The position numbers and the translations under genes were made by a program. The notes below the pieces were generated by a model. It made no database searches. It saw only the letters and a list, made by a program, of their open reading frames with translations, and was not told the origin of the DNA. From JBGCDD01 sp045105075 (lineage in GTDB: Bacteria > Pseudomonadota > Alphaproteobacteria > Rhodobacterales > Rhodobacteraceae), in assembly GCA_045105075.1 (NCBI GenBank), contig JBGCDD010000125.1:1-51712 (forward strand): a DNA stretch of 51,712 bases, in the 5' to 3' direction. This document shows, in pieces, positions 1 through 8,233 of the stretch; within the stretch, counting starts at the first letter, position 1, and every line of letters begins with the position of its first letter.

Positions 1-1344
1 ACCTGTTCGGCCGTGGAAATGGGCGACAAGGGCAATCTGGGCGTGCGGCTTGATCTGGAAAACGTGCCTGTGCGCGAACCCAACATGACCGCCTACGAAA
101 TGATGCTCAGCGAATCTCAGGAGCGCATGCTGATGGTGCTGCGCCCCGAGCTGGAAGCCGAGGCCAAGGCCGTGTTCGACAAATGGGATCTCGACTTTGC
201 CATCGTTGGAGAAACCCTGCCCGAAGACCGGTTCCTGGTGATGCTGAACGGCGAAATCAAAGCCGATCTGCCGCTCAAGGCGCTGTCCGGCAATGCCCCC
301 GAATATGACCGCCCGCACGTGCCAACCCCGCCCGCTGACCCGCTGGGCGATGTGCCCGGCATCGATCCAATCGACGGTTTGCGCGCCCTGCTGGCCTCGC
401 CCAACTACGCCTCAAAAGCCTGGGTTTATGAACAATACGACACCATGGTCATGGCCGACACCGTGCGCACACCGGGCCTTGGCGCCGGGCTGATCCGGGT
501 TCACGGCACTGACAAAGTGCTCGCCTTCACCTCGGATGTGACGCCACGCTATGTTCTGGCAAATCCCGAATCCGGCGGCGCCCAAGCTGTGGCCGAAGCT
601 TACCGCAACCTCACAGCAGTGGGTGCCAAACCCTTGGCCAGCACCGACAATCTCAACTTCGGCAATCCCGAAAAGCCCGAGATCATGGGCCAGTTTGTCG
701 GTGCCATCAAAGGCATCGGCGCCGCGTGTACTGCGCTGGATATGCCCATCGTGTCCGGCAATGTCTCGCTCTACAACGAAACCGATGGCGCCGGGATCCT
801 GCCCACGCCCACCATCGGCGCTGTGGGGCTGATCGAGCATGGCGACCAGATCATTGGCTGCGATGTGCGCGACGGCCACGCCGCCCTTGTGATCGGCGAC
901 ACCACTGGCCATCTGGGCCAATCCGCGCTGCTGGCCGAGGTGTTCAACCGCACCGATGGCGACGCCCCCGCGGTTGACCTTGACGCCGAAAAACGCAACG
1001 GCGACTTCATCCGCGCCAACCGAGAGCTGATCAAAGCCTGCACCGATCTGTCCGATGGCGGTCTCGCGCTGGCCGCGTTCGAACTGGCAAATCACGCCGG
1101 TGTCGGCATTCAACTTGACGATGCCCCGACCGATCAGCTTTTTGGCGAAGATCAGGCGCGCTACCTGGTGGCCTGCAACTTTGACCAAGCCGAAGCGCTG
1201 ATGCTCGAGGCCGGTCGCGCCGGCGTGCCCATCGCCTCAGTGGGCCGCTTCACTGGCGATCATGTGTGGTTCGGCAATTCCGGTGCGCCGTTGGCCGAAC
1301 TCTGCGAAACCTACCACACCAGCTTTGCCGCCGCCCTGGCCTGA
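1..1344 (+). CDS. purL: Phosphoribosylformylglycinamidine synthase subunit PurL, C-terminal part
   Basis: PurL makes formylglycinamidine ribonucleotide from FGAR, ATP and glutamine-derived ammonia in de novo purine synthesis. The reading frame is open from base 1, so the N-terminal part lies outside the window; the 447 codons seen would be roughly the last 60% of a small-type PurL of about 720 residues. Recognisable family segments are EMGDKGNLGVRLDL near the window edge, MMLSESQERMLMVL, the ATP-pocket stretch SGNVSLYNETDG and CTDLSDGGLALAAFELA near the end. The first ATG in view (base 19) is internal. The PurS and PurQ partners are not here. Family assignment is secure. Confidence 0.95.
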   Translation, partial: TCSAVEMGDKGNLGVRLDLENVPVREPNMTAYEMMLSESQERMLMVLRPELEAEAKAVFDKWDLDFAIVGETLPEDRFLVMLNGEIKADLPLKALSGNAPEYDRPHVPTPPADPLGDVPGIDPIDGLRALLASPNYASKAWVYEQYDTMVMADTVRTPGLGAGLIRVHGTDKVLAFTSDVTPRYVLANPESGGAQAVAEAYRNLTAVGAKPLASTDNLNFGNPEKPEIMGQFVGAIKGIGAACTALDMPIVSGNVSLYNETDGAGILPTPTIGAVGLIEHGDQIIGCDVRDGHAALVIGDTTGHLGQSALLAEVFNRTDGDAPAVDLDAEKRNGDFIRANRELIKACTDLSDGGLALAAFELANHAGVGIQLDDAPTDQLFGEDQARYLVACNFDQAEALMLEAGRAGVPIASVGRFTGDHVWFGNSGAPLAELCETYHTSFAAALA

Positions 1345-1383
1345 CACCGCCCATCTGCAACACGCGCCAGACAAACAAACAGA

Positions 1384-1441
1384 ATGCGGGCGCAGCCCGC
1401 GCCGCCGGATCACGCCAGCTCTCTTGCACAGGCGCCCGCAT
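1384..1441. repeat. Perfect 10-bp inverted repeat between purL and bolA
   Basis: The arms atgcgggcgc (1384-1393) and gcgcccgcat (1432-1441) are exact reverse complements separated by 38 bases. A smaller hairpin, gcgggc-gca-gcccgc, overlaps the left arm. No T-run follows, so it does not look like a simple intrinsic terminator. It lies 40 bases before bolA and could fold in its leader or end purL mRNA. Function is unknown. Confidence 0.5.
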
Positions 1442-1483
1442 CGTCCTACATCTTATCCCAAGCCCAAATCACAGTGAGCCGCC

Positions 1484-1714
1484 ATGCCCATCACCGCCCA
1501 TGACATCGAAACCCTGATCCGCGTCGCATTCCCGAATGCTGCCATCACCGTTCAGGGCGATGACGGTCAGCATTTCTCGGCCGAAGTGATCGACGAAAGC
1601 TTTCGCGGCCAAAGCCGGGTGCAACAACAACGCGCGGTCAACGCCGCCGTCAAAGCCAAAATCGACACCGGCGAACTCCACGCCCTCGGGCTGACCACAA
1701 AAGCCCCCGACTGA
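1484..1714 (+). CDS. BolA family protein (short, BolA2-like)
   Basis: A 76-residue protein of the BolA fold, whose members pair with monothiol glutaredoxins to bind and pass on [2Fe-2S] clusters. It has the family core FRGQSRVQQQRAVNAA (from about residue 40) followed by ELHALGL, in which His66 is the conserved cluster-ligand position. The ATG is preceded by cagtgagccgcc, a modest ribosome site. The next gene, 99 bases on and on the same strand, is a CGFS glutaredoxin, the classic partner, so the two probably form a BolA-Grx4 unit. Length is normal for the short BolA class. Confidence 0.92.
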   Translation: MPITAHDIETLIRVAFPNAAITVQGDDGQHFSAEVIDESFRGQSRVQQQRAVNAAVKAKIDTGELHALGLTTKAPD

Positions 1715-1813
1715 GCGCATTCCAACTCGCTCTCTTTGTGCCCTTGTGCGGCGGGCAACATCAGCTCTCGGACACACCAGCGCGTTCTTCTTCTCACGAC
1801 CAAGGAACAGATC

Positions 1814-2176
1814 ATGACAGACACAGCCACACAGATCACCGAAACCATCACCGCAAATGACGTTGTGCTTTACATGAAAGGCACCAAGGAAATGCCCCAG
1901 TGTGGCTTTTCCAGCCGCGTTGCCGGCGTGCTGAACTACATGGGCGTCGATTTCGCCGATGTGAACGTGCTGGCCGATGACAGCCTGCGCCAGGGCATCA
2001 AGGATTTCTCCGACTGGCCAACCGTGCCCCAGCTTTACGTCAAAGGCGAATTTGTCGGCGGCTGCGACATCATCACCGAAATGACCTTGTCGGGCGAACT
2101 CGACACGTTGTTTGACAACAACAGCGTCACCTATGACAAAGACGCTGCCGCAAAAATCCGCGAAGCTAACGGCTGA
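1814..2176 (+). CDS. grxD: Grx4-type monothiol glutaredoxin
   Basis: A 120-residue monothiol glutaredoxin with the signature CGFS (Cys30), the cis-proline stretch WPTVPQLYVKGEFVGGCDI and the usual C-terminal helix. These proteins carry a glutathione-ligated [2Fe-2S] cluster shared with BolA and act in Fe-S trafficking rather than as dithiol reductases. The frame is open further upstream, but the ATG at 1814 is preceded by aaggaacag and begins the normal family N-terminus, so the longer version is rejected. It follows the bolA-like gene, consistent with a joint function. Confidence 0.95.
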   Translation: MTDTATQITETITANDVVLYMKGTKEMPQCGFSSRVAGVLNYMGVDFADVNVLADDSLRQGIKDFSDWPTVPQLYVKGEFVGGCDIITEMTLSGELDTLFDNNSVTYDKDAAAKIREANG

Positions 2177-2306
2177 ACGCCCGGCGCGGCCCCTATAGGG
2201 TCGCGTCCACAACCTGTCTGGCCCCCGCCCAAAGTAGGATTTGTGCCCCGGCGCCAATCCGTTTTAAACTGACCTCCAAGTTCCGCATTTCGCGACCGGA
2301 GGACAC

Positions 2307-4016
2307 ATGACGCACGACCGCACCCCCCGCAATGGCCTGTCCCATGTTGTCGGCGACACAGCTGTGCCCTTGCTGCCCCACACAATCCCGCAATTGCTGG
2401 CAGAGACCGCTGCGCGCTTGCCCGACCACGAAGCGGCCGTGTTCCCTGACCAAAACATCCGCTGGAGCTATGGCGAGCTTGCCCATCAGGTCGACCGGCT
2501 GGCCAGTGGCTTGCTGCGCACCGGTGTGGCCAAAGGCGACCGCGTTGGCATCTGGTCGCCCAACCGCATCGAATGGCTGCTGACCCAATTCGCCACGGCC
2601 CGCATCGGCGCCATTCTGGTTTGCATCAACCCCGCCTACCGGCTGAGCGAATTGGAATACGCGTTGAACAAAGTGTCCTGTTCGGTGCTGATCACCGCGC
2701 AGGCCTTTAAAACCTCCGCCTATGTCGACATGCTCAACACATTGGCTCCGGAACTGGCCACGTCGCCGCCCGGCCAGCTGCGCGCCGCCAAGCTTCCCCA
2801 TTTGCGTCACGTGGTTGTGATGGGTGCAAATCCGCCCGCCGGCACCACCGCGTTCGATGCCCTGTGCGCCGCCGGTGACCCGGTTGACACAAACGCGCTG
2901 GATCAGATCACCGCCACGCTCACCCCGGACGAGCCGATCAACATCCAATTCACCTCAGGCACCACCGGCGCGCCCAAAGGCGCCTGCCTGACCCACACCA
3001 ACATCGTCAACAACGGCCACTTCGTCACCGCCGCGATGAATTTCACCCAAGCTGATCGTTTGTGCATCCCGGTGCCGTTTTATCACTGCTTTGGCATGGT
3101 CATGGGCACCTTGGGCTGCGTCGGCAAAGGCGCGACCATGGTGGTGCCGGGCGAAGGTTTTGACCCCGCTCAAACCCTGAAAGCCACAGCCGACGAACGC
3201 TGCACCGCACTCTACGGCGTGCCGACAATGTTTGTCGCCGAACTCGCGCTGGACGATTTTGAATCCTACGATCTGTCCGCGCTGCGCACCGGCATCATGG
3301 CCGGCGCCCCCTGCCCGATTGAAGTGATGAAACAGGTGCAGGCCCAAATGAACATGACCGAGGTCAGAATCGCCTACGGCATGACCGAAACCAGCCCGGT
3401 GTCGTTCCAGTCCAATGTCGATGATCCGCTCGACAAACGCGTCAGCTCGGTGGGGCGCATCCACCCGCACGTGGAAGTCAAAATCATCGACGACTCTGGC
3501 GCCACAGTCCCGGTCGGCACACAGGGCGAGCTGGCCACACGCGGCTATTCCGTCATGCAAGGCTATTGGGATGACGCCGAAAAAACCGACCAAAGCATCG
3601 ATCCCGAAGGCTGGATGCACACAGGCGATCTGGGCCATGTCGACGCCGAGGGCTATTGCGACATCACAGGCCGGGTCAAAGATATGGTGTGTCGCGGCGG
3701 CGAAAACATTTACCCGCGCGAGGTCGAAGATTTCCTGTTTACGCACCCCGCCATCGCACAAGCCCAAGTCTTTGGCATTCCCGATGATCGCTTGGGCGAA
3801 ATCGTTTGCGCCTGGATCGTGCCCCAGGCCGGGGCCACACTCACCGAAGACGAGGTGCGCGCGTTTTGCCGCACCAACATCGCGCATTACAAGACGCCAA
3901 CCCATGTCCGATTGAAATCCGAACTGCCCATGACAGTCACCGGCAAACCCCAAAAATTCATCATGCGAGACGAAATGGTCGCCGATTTAGAACATCTCAC
4001 CAATGCGGCAGAATAG
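2307..4016 (+). CDS. AMP-binding acyl-CoA synthetase (fatty-acyl-CoA ligase type)
   Basis: A 569-residue member of the ANL superfamily that activates a carboxylic acid to acyl-AMP and then acyl-CoA. The P-loop-like motif FTSGTTGAPKG lies near residue 215, YGMTETSPV near residue 355, and the hinge and C-terminal lid contain TGDLGHVDAEGYCDITGRVK. TGKPQKF at the end holds the catalytic lysine of the lid. A good ribosome site (cggagg) precedes the ATG at 2307. There is no signal peptide, so it is cytosolic. The acid is not predictable by eye; medium- or long-chain fatty acid is likely from overall resemblance. No catabolic partner adjoins it. Confidence 0.9.
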   Translation: MTHDRTPRNGLSHVVGDTAVPLLPHTIPQLLAETAARLPDHEAAVFPDQNIRWSYGELAHQVDRLASGLLRTGVAKGDRVGIWSPNRIEWLLTQFATARIGAILVCINPAYRLSELEYALNKVSCSVLITAQAFKTSAYVDMLNTLAPELATSPPGQLRAAKLPHLRHVVVMGANPPAGTTAFDALCAAGDPVDTNALDQITATLTPDEPINIQFTSGTTGAPKGACLTHTNIVNNGHFVTAAMNFTQADRLCIPVPFYHCFGMVMGTLGCVGKGATMVVPGEGFDPAQTLKATADERCTALYGVPTMFVAELALDDFESYDLSALRTGIMAGAPCPIEVMKQVQAQMNMTEVRIAYGMTETSPVSFQSNVDDPLDKRVSSVGRIHPHVEVKIIDDSGATVPVGTQGELATRGYSVMQGYWDDAEKTDQSIDPEGWMHTGDLGHVDAEGYCDITGRVKDMVCRGGENIYPREVEDFLFTHPAIAQAQVFGIPDDRLGEIVCAWIVPQAGATLTEDEVRAFCRTNIAHYKTPTHVRLKSELPMTVTGKPQKFIMRDEMVADLEHLTNAAE

Positions 4017-4802
4017 ACCATCCAAAACGCAAAAATTGGACCAACCAAAGGGGTAGATCCAATCAAAATTCGCCGTGGAGGACTTTCAAATGGGTAACCC
4101 GCCTTCGGACTAAGCTGCAGACTGTCTGACCAAGCCAAATGATGGAAATCTGAATTTCCATTTCGGCCGGCATCAAGCCAATTGCAAGATCTGAAACGCC
4201 TGCCCGCTAAGTCTCACCATGCCTTGCGCAAATTCCCAACCTACGCGCCGTTTTTAAGCACCTTTTGCTGAGCTTGGATGTCTCACTCTTTTGTCACTGC
4301 GAAAACGTCGCAGTCCCCAAATTCGGGTTTTCAAAGGATGGGTTCCGAAAGGCCGAACACATCTACAGACCATAGTCTTGAGCGTGAAACGGCCAACCGT
4401 AATCACCTTGTAAATGCTGCGCGTTTCATGCGCGTGAATTTCCACTTCGTCCAGATTGTTCTTGTGAATTTGACATCCCAAATCCCTGTGAAGGGCGTGG
4501 CGCCAACCCATACCAATTTTCATACCGCACTAAAAGAATGTCGCTTCGTCCAACCCTACCTTCGCCGTCTACCTCAACACGAAAGGAAAACGCCGGTCCA
4601 GGTTGTAGTCGAAACCACATTGTCGGGCGCTGGCATCTGCAGCGGCGGTGCTGGCAACCCAAACGGACATTGGACAATTGCTCACGGCACGTTTCATGCG
4701 ATAGGAAATCTCTAAAGATCTGGCGCACTTTTGCCTACTTCGTTCGTTTTACGACAGGTTTGAGACTCCCTATCTCAAAGGGACACGTCCCAAACCAAAA
4801 TA

Positions 4803-4863
4803 GGGGCTCTGCCCCCGCCGCCGCAAGCGACGGCTCCCCCGGAGTTTATCTTGAAAGATGAAG
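4803..4863 (+). repeat. Dispersed repeat, copy A
   Basis: Begins with a ggggctctgcccc hairpin and ends with a tail containing ggagtttatcttgaaagatg. The same tail occurs in reverse orientation at 40846-40907, identical over about 29 bases, and in a diverged form at 4880-4926. It lies outside genes in all cases. Presence of three copies in 52 kb suggests a genome-wide intergenic element. Confidence 0.75.
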
Positions 4864-4879
4864 GCAAAAACGGCTCGCT

Positions 4880-4926
4880 CTTCATCTTTCGAAGTAAACT
4901 CTGGGGTTTGGGGCAAAGCCCCAAGA
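4880..4926 (-). repeat. Dispersed repeat, copy B (diverged, inverted relative to copy A)
   Basis: Read on the minus strand it gives tcttggggctttgcccc, then cccagagtttacttcgaaag and atgaag, matching copies A and C in plan (GC hairpin, short spacer, conserved gagttta...gaaagatgaag tail) with several substitutions. It faces copy A tail to tail across 16 bases, so the two can form a long imperfect hairpin. It lies about 100 bases downstream of zapA. Confidence 0.65.
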
Positions 4927-4932
4927 CAATGC

Positions 4933-5027
4933 CAACCACGCAATTTTCACAATTTTTGAGCGAACCTGTCCATCCATGCAAACGCCATAAACAGGCGTCG
5001 CCCAAAGGTGGGCGCTCAAGTGGATTG
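4933..5027 (-). ncRNA. Possible structured RNA segment immediately after zapA
   Basis: On the minus strand, starting two bases after the zapA stop, the segment can fold. A 7-bp stem ttgagcg/cgctcaa (ends 5019 and 4956) encloses hairpins gccca-cctt-tgggc and acgcc-tgtttat-ggcgt. An outer pairing of caatccac with gtggttg (one bulge) extends it. In many proteobacteria the 6S RNA gene lies just downstream of zapA, which is why I flag it. However, the fold is short for 6S RNA and I cannot confirm the central bubble. It could equally be a decayed or unrelated leader. Confidence 0.25.
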
Positions 5028-5029
5028 CC

Positions 5030-5425
5030 TTACTTTGCGACCCGCTCGGCCACTTCACTGGCAAGCGCTTCAGCGCGCGCTGCCAGTTCAGCCAACGTTT
5101 CGGTGACAGCGGCTGGCACGACAGGCACTTCGACCCGTTCCGGTGCAGGCCCGGGAGCCGCGCGCACCTGTTCCAATTCCGCCTCGCGTTCGGCCAGGCG
5201 AGCTTCGACCTCTTTGATCTTGTCTTCTACGGCCGCGGTTTTATCCGCAAGCAGCAGGCCCGCCATCAGCAACATCCGCGCCTCTGGCATGCGCCCGATC
5301 TGATCGGACAACACCTGCGCCTCATCATCCAGCATTTTGGCGGCCGAGTGCAGATAGCTCTCTTCGCCTTCCTGGCACGACACGTCAAATCCACGGCCGC
5401 CGATATGAATGGTCACTTCTGGCAT
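5030..5425 (-). CDS. zapA: Cell division protein ZapA
   Basis: ZapA binds and bundles FtsZ filaments at the division ring. The 131-residue product starts MPEVTIHIGGRGFDVSCQEG, the typical ZapA N-terminal domain, followed by the helical part with LMAGLLLADKT and an Ala/Glu-rich coiled-coil tail (about residues 60-131), longer than in E. coli. The ATG at 5425 shares its A with the TGA of the upstream coiled-coil gene (TGATG), so the two are translationally coupled; a GTG one codon earlier is possible but less likely. Neighbour order (coiled-coil protein, then divergent tkt) is familiar in Rhodobacteraceae. Confidence 0.92.
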   Translation of the reverse strand: MPEVTIHIGGRGFDVSCQEGEESYLHSAAKMLDDEAQVLSDQIGRMPEARMLLMAGLLLADKTAAVEDKIKEVEARLAEREAELEQVRAAPGPAPERVEVPVVPAAVTETLAELAARAEALASEVAERVAK

Positions 5426-5943
5426 CACGACGCCTCCTCGGCTTGGGCGGCAGCAAGCAGCGGCTCCAGTTTGGCCAACACGGCGCTCGCTTCGGCCGCA
5501 TCTGTCGCACGCGCTGCACGCAGGGCTTCCAGTTCCGCCAGCATGGCTTTGTTGATCAGATGCGGCTCGCCCACGCCGGCCTCATTGGCTTCGCGCAGCG
5601 CCGCATTGCTGACACGCAGCTGATCATTGGACTGGCGCAGCCGTTGAACGTCCATATCCAACCTGCCCATCGCGGTGTTTTGCGACTCAAGCTCGGCTTT
5701 CATCGAAGCGATCTCGTCGTCGCGGTCCAACTCTGCGCGCAAAGCCACCAGTTCGTCGCCGTGGCGCGCCTTGAGCGCACGCAGGCGTTCTTCAAGCTGC
5801 GCGTTGGCCAGCTTTTCTTCTTCAAGGGCGGTCACCATTTCGGGGTCGGGCCCGGACGGGCGGTCCGCCAAAACCGCCACATTGGCGCCGATCTGTTCCA
5901 TTGCTGCCGTGATCCGGCTTTGCAGCTCTTCTATATCGCTCAT
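5425..5943 (-). CDS. Coiled-coil protein encoded upstream of zapA
   Basis: A 172-residue soluble protein starting MSDIEELQSRITAAMEQIG. Most of it is heptad-like, rich in Ala, Glu, Leu and Arg, predicting a long coiled coil from about residue 45 to 115; there is no signal peptide or membrane segment. I do not recognise an enzymatic domain. The start at 5943 is chosen because aaggtgagg precedes it; the frame is open 29 codons further up without such a site. Its stop overlaps the zapA start (TGATG), which suggests a role with ZapA at the division site, but that is inference. Confidence 0.8.
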   Translation of the reverse strand: MSDIEELQSRITAAMEQIGANVAVLADRPSGPDPEMVTALEEEKLANAQLEERLRALKARHGDELVALRAELDRDDEIASMKAELESQNTAMGRLDMDVQRLRQSNDQLRVSNAALREANEAGVGEPHLINKAMLAELEALRAARATDAAEASAVLAKLEPLLAAAQAEEAS

Positions 5944-6208
5944 ACGCCTCACCTTTTTGGAAGGACCACGCCGGGTCGGCGCGCCTGCCTGATACTGTGC
6001 CCGACCAGTTCGCGTGTGCCTGCGAATCATGGTCGGCCTGCTTCGGGCCTAGTTTACCCAAAGCCAAACCAAAATGCCTCCCCTTAGAATTCAGCGCCTT
6101 GCAGCGCACAGCTGACGTGGTTTCGCGTCGTGTTCGCGCTATCGCTTGATCTTTGGCTTGCGACTGGTATTCAGCACCAAAACAGCACCAATCTTGAAGG
6201 ATACCCCC

Positions 6209-8233
6209 GTGGATCTGACTGCTCTCAGCACCGCTCACCCCGATCACTGGGCCAAGGCCGCCGCCATTCGCGCGCTGACACTTGATGCCGTGCACGCCGC
6301 CAATTCGGGTCATTCCGGCATGCCGATGGGCATGGCGGATGTGGCCACCGTGCTGTTTGAACACCACCTGAAATTCGACTCCAGTGCGCCAAACTGGCCA
6401 GACCGCGACCGGTTCATTCTGTCGGCGGGCCACGGCTCGATGCTGCTCTATTCGCTGCTGCATCTGACCGGTTACGCCGACATGACCCTGGATGAGATCA
6501 AGAATTTCCGCCAATGGGGCGCGCGCACCGCCGGGCACCCGGAATATGGCCATGCCAGCGGGATCGAAACCACCACCGGCCCCTTGGGTCAGGGCATTTC
6601 GAACGCCGTTGGCTTTGCCATGGCCGAGGAAATTCAGCGCGCACATTACGGCAAAAAGGTTGTGGACCACTATACTTATGTGATCGCCGGCGATGGGTGC
6701 CTGATGGAAGGTGTCAGCCAAGAAGCAATCAGCCTGGCCGGGCGCCATGAGCTGGGCAAACTGATTGTGCTGTGGGACAACAACAACATCACCATCGACG
6801 GCACCGTCGATATTGCGGATCGCACCGACCAGATGATGCGCTTCAAAGCCTCGGGCTGGCAAGTGATCGAACTGGACGGCCACGACCCCGACGCCATTGA
6901 TGCCGCGATCACCCAGGCCAAAAAGTCCAAAAAACCCAGCATGTTGGCCTGTAAGACCCACATCGCTCTGGGGCACGCGGCGCAGGACACATCGAAAGGG
7001 CACGGTGCTTTGACCGACCCTGACCAAATGGCCGCTGCCAAAGCCGCCTATGGTTGGACCACCGGCCCGTTTGTGGTGCCCGCCGACATCAAAGCGCAGT
7101 GGGACGCCATTGGCGCGCGCGGCGCTCCGGTGCGTGCCGATTGGGAGCTGCGCTTTCAATCCTTGTCCGAGCGCAAACAAGGCGAATTCAACCGCGCCTA
7201 TGCGCTGGAGGTGCCCAAAAAACTGGGCGCTGTGATCCGCGCGCTGAAAAAGCAAACCTCGGAAACCGCGCCCAAAGCTGCCACCCGCAAAAGCTCGGAA
7301 CTGGTGCTTGAGGTGGTCAATCCGGTGCTTGGGGAAACTGTCGGCGGCTCGGCCGATCTGACCGGATCGAACAACACCAAGACCGGCGATCTCGGCGTGT
7401 TTTTGCCCGACAACCGCAAGGGGCGCTATATTCACTACGGCATCCGCGAACATGGCATGGCGGCGGTGATGAACGGCATGGTGCTGCACGGCGGCATCCG
7501 CCCCTATGGCGGCACGTTCATGTGTTTCACCGACTACGCTCGCCCCGCCATGCGGCTGGCGGCGTTGATGAAAGTGCCGACAGTTTTTGTGATGACCCAT
7601 GACAGCATCGGTCTGGGCGAAGACGGCCCGACGCACCAACCGATTGAACATCTGGCGATTTCGCGCGCCACGCCCAACACTTGGGTGTTCCGTCCCGCTG
7701 ACACGGTCGAAACTGCCGAATGCTGGGAACTGGCGCTCAGCACCAAGGAAACGCCCTCGGTTTTGTCGCTGACCCGTCAGGGCCTGCCGACTGTGCGCAC
7801 CAAACACACCAACAAGAACCTGTCGGCGCAGGGCGGTTACGTGCTGGCCGATGCCGAGGGCAAACGCGAGGCGATCTTGCTGGCCACCGGGTCCGAGGTG
7901 TCGCTGGCCATGGCTGCGCGCGATCTTTTGCAGGCCGACGGCATTGGCACCCGCGTTGTGTCGATGCCTTGCTGGGAGCTGTTTGAGGACCAGGACGAAG
8001 CCTACCGCAAGCGCGTCCTGCCCGCAGGCCCTGTGCGCGTCGCAATCGAGGCTGGCATTCGTTTCGGCTGGGACCGGTGGTTGTTTGGCGAACGCGGCCG
8101 GCGTGAGAAATCAGGCTTTGTTGGCATGCACGGCTTTGGCGCCTCGGCCCCGGCAGAAACGCTGTTTTCCGAATTTGGCATCACACCCGAGGCCACAGTG
8201 GCCAAGGTCAAAGCGCTGCTCAAGCGCGACTGA
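6209..8233 (+). CDS. tkt: Transketolase
   Basis: Transketolase moves two-carbon ketol units between sugar phosphates in the pentose phosphate pathway and, where present, the Calvin cycle. Thiamine-diphosphate features are clear: GHSGMPMGMA near the N-terminus, GDGCLMEGVSQEA...WDNNNITIDG for the cofactor and Mg2+, and DSIGLGEDGPTHQPIEHLA in the pyrimidine-binding domain. I choose the GTG at 6209 (product begins MDLTALSTAHPDHW, 674 residues) because gaagg lies 8 bases upstream; an in-frame ATG at 6146 would add 21 residues that do not look like the family. Its last 14 bases overlap the end of the convergent membrane-protein gene. Confidence 0.96.
   Translation: MDLTALSTAHPDHWAKAAAIRALTLDAVHAANSGHSGMPMGMADVATVLFEHHLKFDSSAPNWPDRDRFILSAGHGSMLLYSLLHLTGYADMTLDEIKNFRQWGARTAGHPEYGHASGIETTTGPLGQGISNAVGFAMAEEIQRAHYGKKVVDHYTYVIAGDGCLMEGVSQEAISLAGRHELGKLIVLWDNNNITIDGTVDIADRTDQMMRFKASGWQVIELDGHDPDAIDAAITQAKKSKKPSMLACKTHIALGHAAQDTSKGHGALTDPDQMAAAKAAYGWTTGPFVVPADIKAQWDAIGARGAPVRADWELRFQSLSERKQGEFNRAYALEVPKKLGAVIRALKKQTSETAPKAATRKSSELVLEVVNPVLGETVGGSADLTGSNNTKTGDLGVFLPDNRKGRYIHYGIREHGMAAVMNGMVLHGGIRPYGGTFMCFTDYARPAMRLAALMKVPTVFVMTHDSIGLGEDGPTHQPIEHLAISRATPNTWVFRPADTVETAECWELALSTKETPSVLSLTRQGLPTVRTKHTNKNLSAQGGYVLADAEGKREAILLATGSEVSLAMAARDLLQADGIGTRVVSMPCWELFEDQDEAYRKRVLPAGPVRVAIEAGIRFGWDRWLFGERGRREKSGFVGMHGFGASAPAETLFSEFGITPEATVAKVKALLKRD

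Larger units (their letters stand above)
4017..5029. other. Gene-free stretch of about 1 kb
   Basis: Between the acyl-CoA synthetase and zapA there is no ORF I can support. Open frames of 75-145 codons occur on both strands, but they lack ribosome sites, protein-like composition and recognisable motifs, and base composition is visibly more AT-rich than in the genes around. The right half holds two inverted copies of a dispersed repeat (4803-4863 and 4880-4926) and a foldable segment next to zapA. The left 700 bases may be a decayed gene or an RNA-bearing region; I cannot say which. Confidence 0.6.

Noticed and set aside
4278..4715. 145-codon plus-strand frame in the gene-free region
   Set aside because: No ribosome site, no recognisable motif, and several competing frames of equal quality. 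Kept only as part of an unexplained interval.
5822..7807. 661-codon minus-strand frame over tkt
   Set aside because: Antisense shadow of a certain gene; composition is not protein-like.
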